Part shown: positions 35,753 through 44,436 of the stretch, one piece after another
Layout of the letters: each line of letters begins with the position of its first letter
Position numbering within the stretch: the stretch's first letter is position 1
NCBI RefSeq assembly: GCF_002001085.1
Contig: NZ_MUNU01000019.1
Location: 1-64,000, forward strand
Direction of reading: 5' to 3'
Origin: Rhodanobacter sp. B05
GTDB taxonomy: Bacteria; Pseudomonadota; Gammaproteobacteria; Xanthomonadales; Rhodanobacteraceae
Length of the DNA: 64,000 bases
The notes under the pieces: model-generated
Database searches by the model: none
Seen by the model: only the letters and a program-made list of their open reading frames with translations
What the model was told of the DNA's origin: nothing
Position numbers and translations under genes: made by a program

Positions 35753-38515
35753 GTGGATTCCACACCGACACTGCGCGAGTTGTTCGAGACGGCAGTACAA
35801 CTGCCTGGAGTGACGCGCGAGCAATGGCTTGCCAGGCACTGCGCCGACCCGCTGCTCCGCGCCGAGATCGAAAAGTTGCTCACGGCCGACACTGCCGGCG
35901 GCGAGTTGCTGTCGTCCGGCGATGCCGCCAACGCCGCGCTCGCCATCGGCGATGCCAGCGTTGCCGCAACCTTCTCGGCAGGCAGCCGGATCGGCTCGTT
36001 CGAATTGATCGAGGTGCTGGGTGAAGGCGGTTCGGCCACCGTGTTCCGGGCCTTTCGTCAGCTCGAGGGGGTGCGTCAGGAAGTCGCCATCAAGCTGCTG
36101 GCGCGCGGCCTGTATACCCCCGAGGCGCAGAAACAGTTCCGACGGGAGCGCGAGGCGCTGACGCGCCTGCGCCATCCGGGCATCGCCCGCTTGATCGAAG
36201 GTGGCGTCACCGACAGCGGCCTCGCCTATATCGTGCTGGAACTGGTCGATGGCCAGCCCATCACGCATTACGTGCACGAACACGAGATGGGCTTGCGCCA
36301 GCGTCTGGAGTTGTTCCTGACCGTCTGCCACCCGGTCGAGGCGGCGCATCGCGCGCTCATCGTCCATCGCGACCTGAAACCATCCAACGTGCTGGTGACG
36401 GCCGAAGGCGACGTCAAGCTGCTCGATTTCGGAATCGCCAGGCTGCTCGACGAAGACGCAGGTGATGCCGCCACAGGCGCCCTGCGGGCACTCACACCGG
36501 CCTATGCCGCGCCCGAACAGTTCGCACAGACGCCGATCAGCACCGCCACCGATGTGTATGCACTTGGCGTCCTGCTCGGCGAACTGGTCACCGGCAAGCG
36601 CGCCGCGCCGCACCACGCATACGCATCATCGCCATCCGACGACACCAGCGGGGAAACATCGACAGCCGCAGCGACGCATGGGGCCCGCCCCAGGCTGCGC
36701 GGCGACCTCGATCACATCGTGCTCAAGGCGACCGCTGCCGACCCGGAACATCGCTACCCCTCGGCGGGTGCACTGGCCGATGACATCAAGCGTCATCTCG
36801 CGCGCCGGCCGGTGCTGGCGCACCCGAGTTCGCGCTGGTACCGCACCGGCAAATTCATCACCCGCTACCGCGCGGGCGTCGTCACCACGGCGGGGTTTCT
36901 GCTCGCTGTCTTCGTCGCGCTCGGCATCGCCATATGGCAGGCTGGCGTGGCGCGCGAGCAGGCCGCCCGCGCCAATGCGGTGCGTGATTTCCTGGTATCG
37001 GTTTTCCAGTCGGCCGGAGCTGGCCTGCCCAGGGACCAGCGGCCCACACCGGAGGATCTGGTCCGGCAGGCCTCGGCGCGGCTGATGAAGAAAGGCGACC
37101 TGCCCGAGACCGTGCGGGCAGATCTGCTGCTGGCGCTGGCGAAGGTTGCCCGCAGTGTCGGCGCTTACGACCAGGCGCTGGTCCTGCTCGATCACGGCGA
37201 CCCGATCATCAGCCGTCTGTATGGTCCCGGCGATGCGCCATGGTGGGATGCCCGCGTATTGCGCGCGGCCGTGCTTGAGGATGAGGCCGATGACGCCCGC
37301 GTCATCAGCCTGCTGCAGCCCGCCTACGCCGGGCTGGTGGCACGTCATGACGCCATCGGCATCGAGGGCTTGCGTGTGCTGGGCGATGCCCTGCTGCACA
37401 GCGGTCAGATCGACCGGGGTTTGTCTTTGCTGGCGCAGGCGCGCCGGACTGCCGCGCAGGCGCAACTGGTCGACGCGCAGCTGTCGGCGTCGATCGACGA
37501 GGCGACGGCGCTGCTGGACGCGGAGCACTTTCGCGCGGGCCTCGCGCGCGCCGATGCCACGCTTGCGCTATGGCAATCCAGCGGCGCGCAGGCCAACGCG
37601 CGGGTCCTCGATCTCTACGAAAGCATCGCACTCGGCGCCGAGGCCAGTGGCGACATGCAACGGGCGGAGCGCGCCTATCGCACAGCGATCACGCTGGGCG
37701 ACCGGTTCTTCGACAAGCCCAACCCGGCACAGGCATGGAATGTGGGCATGTACGGCTCGTTCCTGATCGCCCAGGGCCGTTTTGCCGAGGCCGAGCCGTA
37801 TGCGACGCGAGGACTCGAGTTGCGCCGAAGCGTATTCGGCCCGGACGATTCGCGCACGATCTACGCACTGGCCGGCATGGGCAAGTTGCGTTACGGGCAG
37901 GCGCGCTATCCGGAAGCTGTCGACTGGTACACGCAGGGCATCGACACCTGCACGCGGCTGGCCATGAAGAAGCTGGTCTGTCCGCGGCTGCTGGGCCTGC
38001 GCAGCCTTGCCTACGGCGCGGCCGGACAATTCGACAAGGCCGGCGTGGACATCGAGGCCGCACTCGAGGCGCAGCGCGCCTTCGACGGCGACCACAATCC
38101 CAACTACGCGTATGTGCTCGAACAGCTTGCCAACCTGCAGCTGCGCGAACATCGCTACAACGAGGCGATCGCGACCGCCGACCGCGTGCTGACCATCTAC
38201 CGCGCGGCCAGGGGCGGCATGATCCAGCGCGAGCTCGGCACGCGGATGGTACGCGCGCAGGCGCTGTTCGCCCTGCAGCGCAACGACGAGGCACTGACCG
38301 AACTGCTCGATATCGCGCCGAAGTACGCCAGCATGTTTCCGAGCGGAATCGCCCGCTTCGACATCACGGCTCTCGAGGCCCGTGCGCTGGCGCAGGCCCA
38401 CCGCAACGACGAGGCCGCGGTGGCCGCCCGCGACGCACTGGCGATCAAGTCGAGACCGGCAAGCGCGGATCGTGGGCTCGTCGACGAACTCACCCGGCTG
38501 GCGTCAGGCAGGTAG
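35753..38515 (+). CDS. Transmembrane serine/threonine protein kinase with TPR repeats
   Basis: The 920-residue protein has a short helical N-terminus, then a Hanks-type kinase (about residues 80-350) with P-loop LGEGGSATVFRA, VAIK lysine near 111, catalytic IVHRDLKPSNVLV near 200 and DFG near 223. A single membrane helix follows (about 375-397, VVTTAGFLLAVFVALGIAIW). The C-terminal half of about 500 residues has TPR-like repeats and would be periplasmic. The start is GTG at 35753 with AGAGGCGG upstream. All catalytic residues are present, so it should be active. The likely partner is the upstream sigma factor. Confidence 0.9.
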   Translation: MDSTPTLRELFETAVQLPGVTREQWLARHCADPLLRAEIEKLLTADTAGGELLSSGDAANAALAIGDASVAATFSAGSRIGSFELIEVLGEGGSATVFRAFRQLEGVRQEVAIKLLARGLYTPEAQKQFRREREALTRLRHPGIARLIEGGVTDSGLAYIVLELVDGQPITHYVHEHEMGLRQRLELFLTVCHPVEAAHRALIVHRDLKPSNVLVTAEGDVKLLDFGIARLLDEDAGDAATGALRALTPAYAAPEQFAQTPISTATDVYALGVLLGELVTGKRAAPHHAYASSPSDDTSGETSTAAATHGARPRLRGDLDHIVLKATAADPEHRYPSAGALADDIKRHLARRPVLAHPSSRWYRTGKFITRYRAGVVTTAGFLLAVFVALGIAIWQAGVAREQAARANAVRDFLVSVFQSAGAGLPRDQRPTPEDLVRQASARLMKKGDLPETVRADLLLALAKVARSVGAYDQALVLLDHGDPIISRLYGPGDAPWWDARVLRAAVLEDEADDARVISLLQPAYAGLVARHDAIGIEGLRVLGDALLHSGQIDRGLSLLAQARRTAAQAQLVDAQLSASIDEATALLDAEHFRAGLARADATLALWQSSGAQANARVLDLYESIALGAEASGDMQRAERAYRTAITLGDRFFDKPNPAQAWNVGMYGSFLIAQGRFAEAEPYATRGLELRRSVFGPDDSRTIYALAGMGKLRYGQARYPEAVDWYTQGIDTCTRLAMKKLVCPRLLGLRSLAYGAAGQFDKAGVDIEAALEAQRAFDGDHNPNYAYVLEQLANLQLREHRYNEAIATADRVLTIYRAARGGMIQRELGTRMVRAQALFALQRNDEALTELLDIAPKYASMFPSGIARFDITALEARALAQAHRNDEAAVAARDALAIKSRPASADRGLVDELTRLASGR

Positions 38516-38704
38516 CGACTCCAGCGATACCTCGCCAGGCAGGGTACCCAGCGGACCCCGCCCCCTGCTCCGTCGCCCGAGCGGCGCCACGCTCCCCACA
38601 TGTCGCACTTTGCCGGCAGGCGGTGTTTTCCGTGATGCCACGCCCGCCAATGGGTCGAGGCAGGGGAACGCCGCGCAACGACCATCCGAAGGGGAGACCT
38701 CGCC

Positions 38705-40144
38705 ATGGAGCTTCATCGCATTATCCGATCCACCGCCAGCCGAGGCCTGCTGGTCCCGGCCATCGTCCTGCTGATGGCGTGGGCCGCCATGCCGGCCCAG
38801 GCCGCCAACGAACAGTCACGACGCGCCGATCCGCTGATCAGCGTCGATCCCTCCGGCTCGCTGCAAACCAGCACGCCGAGCGGCAGCATCGACAGCAGCA
38901 ATCCGTTCTTCCAGAGCCTCGGCAGCAACGGGCGCTCGTGCAATTCCTGCCACCGCCAGGCCGAGGGCTGGACGATCTCCGCCGCGGAGATACGCCAGCG
39001 CTTCAACCAGACCAGCGGCACCGATCCGATCTTTGCCCTGGTCGATGGTGCGGTATCGCCGCTGGCGGATGTATCCAGCGTCTATGCGCGACGCATCGCC
39101 TACGCCATGCTGGTCAATCGCGGCGTGCTGCGCATCGGCCTGCCGCTGCCGGCCCATGCCGAATTCAGGCTGACCGCGGTGGACGACCCCTACGGCTACG
39201 CCAGTGCACGCGAGCTGTCGCTGTTCCGTCGCCCGCTGCCGGCCACCAATCTGATCTGGGATACCGCGATGATGTGGGACGGCCGCGAGACCTTCGCGCC
39301 GTTCAAACCGCCGATGGACGCGGGCATCGACATCGCCGACATCCATGCCAGTCTGACCTCGCAAGCGCGCGACGCGACGCTTGGTCATGCGCAGGCTGTC
39401 ACCGCGCCCAGCGATGCCGTCCTCAAGCAGATCGTCGACTTCGAATCGCATCTGTTCACGGCACAACTGGTCGACAATCGCGCCGGGCGACTCAACGGCG
39501 GCGGCGGCATGGGTGGCGCCGGCATTCTTGCCCAGCAGCGCTTCTGGGTGGGCATCAATGATGTGCTCGGCGGCGACCCCACCGAAGATCCGTTCGATGC
39601 GAAAGCGATGCGCCTGTTCGACGACTGGAATGACCAGAACGCGAACCTGAGTCTCGATCCACGCGACCATGCGCGTGCCGCCATAGCGCGCGGCGAGCAG
39701 CTTTTCAACAGCATGCCCATCGCGATCAGCGGCGTGACCGGCCTGAACGATGTCACCGGCGTACCGGTCATCCAGGGCAGTTGCACGAGCTGCCACGACG
39801 CACCCAACATCGGCAACCACTCGGTCGCGTTGCCGATCAACATCGGCATTGCCGACGCCAGCCGGCGCACCCCGGACCTGCCGCTGTACACGCTGACCCG
39901 CTACAGCACCGGCGAAGTGGTGCAGACCACCGATCCCGGGCTGGCGATGATCACCGGCAAATGGGCCGACATCGGCAAGTTCAAGGGGCCGATCCTGCGC
40001 GGCCTGGCAGCGCGCGCGCCCTACTTCCACAACGGTTCGGCGGCGACGTTGCTGGACGCGGTGAATTTCTACGACACCCGCTTCAACATCGGCATGAGCG
40101 CGCAGCAGAAAAGCGACCTGGTGGCGTTCCTGTCGGCGCTCTAG
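38705..40144 (+). CDS. Exported di-heme c-type protein, cytochrome c peroxidase-like
   Basis: The 479-residue protein has a signal peptide (ending near AMPAQAAN) and two heme c sites, CNSCH near residue 80 and CTSCH near residue 360. The wide spacing and the motifs WDTAMMWDGRETFAPF and FKGPILRGLAARAPYFHNGSAATLLDAVNFYDTRF fit the MauG/bacterial cytochrome c peroxidase superfamily. Such proteins use peroxide or oxidise substrates in the periplasm; the substrate here is unknown. It lies about 190 bp after the kinase gene on the same strand. The ribosome-binding site is AAGGGGAG. Confidence 0.85.
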   Translation: MELHRIIRSTASRGLLVPAIVLLMAWAAMPAQAANEQSRRADPLISVDPSGSLQTSTPSGSIDSSNPFFQSLGSNGRSCNSCHRQAEGWTISAAEIRQRFNQTSGTDPIFALVDGAVSPLADVSSVYARRIAYAMLVNRGVLRIGLPLPAHAEFRLTAVDDPYGYASARELSLFRRPLPATNLIWDTAMMWDGRETFAPFKPPMDAGIDIADIHASLTSQARDATLGHAQAVTAPSDAVLKQIVDFESHLFTAQLVDNRAGRLNGGGGMGGAGILAQQRFWVGINDVLGGDPTEDPFDAKAMRLFDDWNDQNANLSLDPRDHARAAIARGEQLFNSMPIAISGVTGLNDVTGVPVIQGSCTSCHDAPNIGNHSVALPINIGIADASRRTPDLPLYTLTRYSTGEVVQTTDPGLAMITGKWADIGKFKGPILRGLAARAPYFHNGSAATLLDAVNFYDTRFNIGMSAQQKSDLVAFLSAL

Positions 40145-40154
40145 ACATGACTGT

Positions 40155-40754
40155 TCAATGCACGTCCTGTCGCATCGCGCGAATCTTGCGCTGCACCTGT
40201 TTGATCGTGTCGAAGCCCATCGTGGCTTCGCTCAAATCGCCGTCGAAGCGGAAACCGCCGGGCTGGCTTGAAAATATCAGCGGCTGGGGCAGATCATCAC
40301 GCCCTGCGGTCATGCAACTGCCCAGCACGATGATGTCGGTCTGCTCGCCGTGATGCGAAAACGCCACGGCGAGGATCTTGTGGCAAAGCTCATTCCACAG
40401 ATAGCCCGGCGGCATCGGCAAGGTGTAGGCCAGAGCACCATCGCGCCAGAGTTCGAAACCGATCAGGTCGGTCTCGTGTTCGGCCGGGTTGGCAAGGTGA
40501 CGGCGGGCCAGAAAGCAGACCTTGCCGAAGGGCGGCAGGCTGACGTTGAAGCGGGTGCCGGCAACCGCGTCGGCACCGGACGTGCCCGACTGGTCGCACT
40601 GCGCGACGGTGGCCTGCGCGACCGTCGACGCGGCGTCCGTCGGGGCCAGCGCGCAGGCCGGCAGGCACCCGATCAACGCCGCCGCCAGGACAGGAATCTG
40701 CGCCCCGCGACGGATGCCGGCGAGTGCGCGCCCAACGGTTGCCCAATGGCCCAT
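40155..40754 (-). CDS. Predicted lipoprotein, candidate immunity protein to the GH19 neighbour
   Basis: The 199-residue protein has a hydrophobic signal ending in the lipobox LIGC (Cys about residue 30); LPAC is a second possibility at 34. The residue after the Cys is not Asp, so sorting to the outer membrane is expected. The mature part belongs to no family I recognise and contains several further cysteines. Its start is separated by one base from the stop of the GH19 gene, so the two are translated together. That arrangement, and its likely periplasmic position, are what an immunity protein to a cell-wall hydrolase would have; this is inference. Confidence 0.6.
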   Translation of the reverse strand: MGHWATVGRALAGIRRGAQIPVLAAALIGCLPACALAPTDAASTVAQATVAQCDQSGTSGADAVAGTRFNVSLPPFGKVCFLARRHLANPAEHETDLIGFELWRDGALAYTLPMPPGYLWNELCHKILAVAFSHHGEQTDIIVLGSCMTAGRDDLPQPLIFSSQPGGFRFDGDLSEATMGFDTIKQVQRKIRAMRQDVH

Positions 40755-40755
40755 G

Positions 40756-41625
40756 TCAACAGAGTCCCGGCCAGTTGTCCCACGGGTAGCGCGTCAGCAG
40801 CGCCGTGGCGCGCTTCCGGTAGTGTTCGCGCTCGTTGTAGCCCAGCGCCTTGGCATTGATCCTCAAGGTCAGGTTCTTGTAGTTCCCATGATCGGCGTAC
40901 GGATTGAGATGCGCCTTGTCCCAGAACCAGGCCGCGGAATACACGGCGATTTTCGGTTGCTCCAGCAGCTCCGGATGATTCAGCGCATCGACGCCGGTGT
41001 CCTTCGCAAACGCCGCATAGTTGTCGCGGAAGGTCAGCTGCATCAGTCCGCGACCACGGTATTTCCAGCCGTCGCCGCTCTTTTCGTCGCCGTTGCCATT
41101 CGTGCCGGCATAGACGAAGTTGGCCAGCTTTTCCGGATGTCCGACGTAGTCGGCCGCATTGGCGGTCTTGAAGGCGGTGGGAAATGTCTCTTTCAGATGC
41201 TTCGCATCACGGTACCAGGTCGATTCCACCAGCTTGCGAAACTGACTCGATTCCACCGCGACCTGGCCCAGGAACGCCGCCATGCGCCGAACGGTGTTGA
41301 TCTGGTACTTCATCAGGTAGGCGTTCAGCGGTGCGACAAACTGCTCGGCCCTGGGCAGGCTCAAGTGCGGCAGCAAGGCGCACAGGAATTTCGCGGTGAG
41401 CCGGGCGAGATCGTTGGACACCAGCAGGAAACGGGGCTCGGCACGAAACAGATCGGCGCCGATGGCGCTGCTGTGCGGGAACAGGCTGGCGCCGGCCGCC
41501 GAACCAGGCAGCCCGGCCGCGCTAAAGACACCCAGGCCCCTGCTGTAGACGCCGACACCGGCAAGCGCCGATCCGCTCGCCCCGGAAAACAGGGCATTCC
41601 AGGAATCATGATCGTGACAATGCAT
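40756..41625 (-). CDS. Glycoside hydrolase family 19 (endolysin/chitinase-like) protein with N-terminal extension
   Basis: The 289-residue protein has a C-terminal GH19 domain (about residues 95-289). Family features are NTVRRMAAFLGQVAVESSQFRKLVES (catalytic Glu region), GDGWKYRGRGLMQLTFRDNYAAFAKDTG and EQPKIAVYSAAWFW. The domain is of the type that cuts peptidoglycan or chitin. The first 90 residues are Gly/Ala/Ser-rich, with no clear signal peptide (MHCHDHDSWNALFSGASG...). Export through a contact-dependent system or by lysis is therefore more likely than by Sec. A lipoprotein gene follows one base later. No phage genes are nearby. Confidence 0.82.
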   Translation of the reverse strand: MHCHDHDSWNALFSGASGSALAGVGVYSRGLGVFSAAGLPGSAAGASLFPHSSAIGADLFRAEPRFLLVSNDLARLTAKFLCALLPHLSLPRAEQFVAPLNAYLMKYQINTVRRMAAFLGQVAVESSQFRKLVESTWYRDAKHLKETFPTAFKTANAADYVGHPEKLANFVYAGTNGNGDEKSGDGWKYRGRGLMQLTFRDNYAAFAKDTGVDALNHPELLEQPKIAVYSAAWFWDKAHLNPYADHGNYKNLTLRINAKALGYNEREHYRKRATALLTRYPWDNWPGLC

Positions 41626-41680
41626 GGATCGAATGCCCCGGCGGGAGCATCCCGCCTGTGTGGAATGGATCGGAATGTCG

Positions 41681-41884
41681 CTAGATTCTCACAAAATACG
41701 GTATCGCCATCAGCGCCACGCCGATAACCAGCAACCACGCGGTGCCGCTCACGACGTAGGGAAACACCATCAGCGCGACCCCGCACACCAGCGGCACGAT
41801 CGCGCGCTGTTTCCGCCCGTAGACGAAGAAGCCCAGCCCGATCGAGCCGAACAGCAAACCCCACCACAGCGTCGATGCGTTCAT
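41681..41884 (-). CDS. Small two-helix membrane protein
   Basis: The 67-residue protein (MNASTLWWGLLFGSIGLGFFVYGRKQRAIVPLVCGVALMVFPYVVSGTAWLLVIGVALMAIPYFVRI) has two or three membrane segments. It resembles small proteins annotated in related genomes as amino acid transport proteins, a label with little experimental basis. I start it at 41884; an upstream in-frame extension looks non-coding. It sits between the GH19 gene and the divergent peptidase gene. Confidence 0.65.
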   Translation of the reverse strand: MNASTLWWGLLFGSIGLGFFVYGRKQRAIVPLVCGVALMVFPYVVSGTAWLLVIGVALMAIPYFVRI

Positions 41885-42078
41885 GGCAGCCTCGCCGGTC
41901 CAGCGCCCGGACGAACGCATCGTACTGCAGCGGCAGATCCAGATGCAGCATGCACTTCTCCCGCGGCGTGCGAACGTGCCACTCTTGCCTCCCGCCATCG
42001 GCGTGCGGTCAGCAGGTCCAGCCCGACTCTCCGCGCAATTCCGGTGTCCCGTCCATCGTGCGCATCCAGGGGGTTGTG

Positions 42079-44070
42079 ATGAAGTCCATCGGTTTTGCCG
42101 CGTTCGCGGCGTGCGGCCTGCTTGCTCTCCCGCTTTCCTCGACTGCCGCCAGCACGACGCCGGCCTTCCAGTTGAGCGACCTGCAGAAGATCGTGCGCCT
42201 CAGCGAACCGCGGATTTCGCCGGACGGCAAACGCATCGCGATGATCGTCACCACCCCGGATTTCAAGACCGACAAGAACCAGCAGGAGATCGACCTGGTG
42301 GATGTCGCCAGCGGCTCGCGGCGAGCGCTGACGTGGAAGCGCGAGGGACTCGGCTCGCCGCGCTGGTCGCCCGACGGCAGCCGGCTGGCCTTCATCGCCA
42401 AGGACGACAAGAGCAAGGAGGGCCAGCTCTACGTCATGCCGATGGATGGCGGCGACGCCGTGCGCATCACCGAAATCAAGCACGGCGTGGACTCCTTCAG
42501 CTGGAGTCCGGACGGCACGCAGCTCGCCTTCGTCAGTGCGGACGAGGCGGCCAATGCCAAGGCGATCAAGGCGCATGACGACGCGTTCCAGGTCACCGAC
42601 AACCATTTCCTCACCCGCGCCGCATTGACGCCGTCGCATCTGTGGCTGGTCCCGAGCGCAGGTGGCGCCGCCAAGCGGCTGACCGAGGGCAAGTTCAGTC
42701 TGCAGACCGACCAGCAGGACGGCGCGCCCGAGCCGGCGTGGAGCCACGACGGCCACAGCATCGCATTCACACGCTTTCCCGGCCCGTACTGGGGGCCATC
42801 CTTCCACTCGGTGATCGACACAGTCGATGTCGCCGGCGGTGCGCCGCGCTCGCTGGTGACGGCGCAGGCGGTGATGGATCCACGCTACGCGCCGACCGGC
42901 GACACCCTCGCCTGGATGCGTCCACGCGGTGGCGACCAGAACAACGGCAACGCGGTATACGTGGCCATCGACGGCCATGATCGCGACGTCACCCAGGCGC
43001 TCGCGCGCAATATCGAAAACTACGCGTGGCTGCCGAACGGCAAGGCGCTGCTGTTGGCAGGCGGCGACGGCACGCATTCCGTGCTGTGGCAGCAGCCACT
43101 GTCGGGCAAGGCCAGCAAGCTCGACCTGGGCGATGTCGAGGCCGGCGCGGACGTCAGTGTTACGAGGACCGGCGCACTGGCCTTCATCGGCAGCACCACC
43201 GGCCATCCCGGCGAGCTCTACGTGATGAACTCGACGAATGCCAGACCGCGTCGCCTGACCAATCTCAACGCCTTCGTCGACAAGCTCGCGCTGGGCCGCA
43301 CCGAATCGATCGACTGGCAAGGGCCGGACGGGTTCCACGAGGATGGCGTGCTGACCTACCCGGTCGGTTATCAACAGGGGCAGAAATATCCGCTAGTGCT
43401 GGTAATCCATGGTGGCCCCGAGGCCGGCTCCACCGTGCAGTTCTCGCCGTTGCCGCAATTGCTGGCGGCAGCCGGTTTCGTGGTGTTCCAGCCGAACTAT
43501 CGCGGCAGCACCAATCTCGGCGATGCCTACCAGCACGCGATCTACCGCGACACCGGCGAAGGCCCGAGCAAGGACGTGATGGCCGGCCTGGCGGCGGTGC
43601 AGAAGCTGGGCATCGTCGACAGCAGCCGGATCGGCGTCAGCGGCTGGTCATACGGCGGCTACATGACCACCTGGCTGAGCGGACACTACCCGTCCACCTG
43701 GAAGGCCGCGGTGGCCGGTGCCGCGCTGACCGACTGGGTCATGGACTACACCATCTCGTATTACCAGACCGGCGACCTGTACTTCTTCGGCGGCTCGCCG
43801 TGGACCGCCAAGGACCACGACATCTGGCGCCAGCAGTCACCGATCGCCGCCGCCCACAACGTCACCGCGCCGACCCTGATCATGGGCGACGTCGGTGATC
43901 CCAATGTGCCGCTGGTGAACAGCTACGAGTGGTACCACGCGCTGCGCGACGCTGGCGTGCCGGTGGAGTTCTACGCCTATCCGGTGGACACCCACTTCCC
44001 GCATGACATCGTGCGCACCACCGACGTGTACCGGCGCTGGGTCGGCTGGATGACAAAGCACCTCAAATAG
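42079..44070 (+). CDS. Exported S9 family prolyl oligopeptidase-type peptidase
   Basis: The 663-residue protein has a signal peptide (MKSIGFAAFAACGLLALPLSSTAAS), a beta-propeller over about residues 30-400 with repeated WSPDGSRLAF-type blades, and an alpha/beta-hydrolase domain at the C-terminus. The catalytic triad is in GWSYGG (Ser), GDVGDPNVP (Asp) and DTHFPH (His). Such enzymes cut di- or tripeptides or acyl-aminoacyl peptides in the periplasm. AGGGGG precedes the ATG at 42079. Confidence 0.92.
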   Translation: MKSIGFAAFAACGLLALPLSSTAASTTPAFQLSDLQKIVRLSEPRISPDGKRIAMIVTTPDFKTDKNQQEIDLVDVASGSRRALTWKREGLGSPRWSPDGSRLAFIAKDDKSKEGQLYVMPMDGGDAVRITEIKHGVDSFSWSPDGTQLAFVSADEAANAKAIKAHDDAFQVTDNHFLTRAALTPSHLWLVPSAGGAAKRLTEGKFSLQTDQQDGAPEPAWSHDGHSIAFTRFPGPYWGPSFHSVIDTVDVAGGAPRSLVTAQAVMDPRYAPTGDTLAWMRPRGGDQNNGNAVYVAIDGHDRDVTQALARNIENYAWLPNGKALLLAGGDGTHSVLWQQPLSGKASKLDLGDVEAGADVSVTRTGALAFIGSTTGHPGELYVMNSTNARPRRLTNLNAFVDKLALGRTESIDWQGPDGFHEDGVLTYPVGYQQGQKYPLVLVIHGGPEAGSTVQFSPLPQLLAAAGFVVFQPNYRGSTNLGDAYQHAIYRDTGEGPSKDVMAGLAAVQKLGIVDSSRIGVSGWSYGGYMTTWLSGHYPSTWKAAVAGAALTDWVMDYTISYYQTGDLYFFGGSPWTAKDHDIWRQQSPIAAAHNVTAPTLIMGDVGDPNVPLVNSYEWYHALRDAGVPVEFYAYPVDTHFPHDIVRTTDVYRRWVGWMTKHLK

Positions 44071-44074
44071 CAGT

Positions 44075-44320
44075 TCAGCGGCTGATCACCACAGGCAGTG
44101 CCGCGACCTGCGCTGCCATCGAGTCAAGCCGCTGCGCGACGGTCGGACCCAGCGAGCGCATGCACTCTTCGACTACCTCGGTATAGGCCGAGTGCAGGCC
44201 AAGCCGTGCATCGATCTCGCCGTGGGTCATGTCTTCCTCCAGCACGCTGACGCGTGAACCGAACGACTTGGCCTTGCGCACAAACGCATGACTCGTCAAC
44301 CCGGTGCGCCACAGTGCGGC
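44075..44320 (-). pseudogene. Probable C-terminal remnant of an alpha/beta-hydrolase
   Basis: The reading frame ...LWRTGLTSHAFVRKAKSFGSRVSVLEEDMTHGEIDARLGLHSAYTEVVEECMRSLGP... resembles the end of an esterase, with the catalytic-His region in THGEID. The rest of such an enzyme (oxyanion hole, nucleophile) is absent upstream. It therefore looks like a decayed fragment converging on the peptidase gene. Alternatively, translation could begin at the ATG at 44230, which has a strong GGAGGAA site five bases before it, giving a 51-residue protein. I cannot decide between the two. Confidence 0.35.
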
Positions 44321-44436
44321 CCGCCCGTCGGATGACTGACTCCCGGCACATGCGAACGGAAGGCTATTTGCTCTATGGTCGACGTACCCACCGGCGCCAT
44401 CGTGCCGTGCCATTCCTCCGCTTGACACCGTCATTC

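Noticed and set aside
40756-41625. GH19 gene as part of a prophage lysis cassette
   Set aside because: There is no holin, spanin, portal, tail or integrase gene in the surrounding 10 kb.
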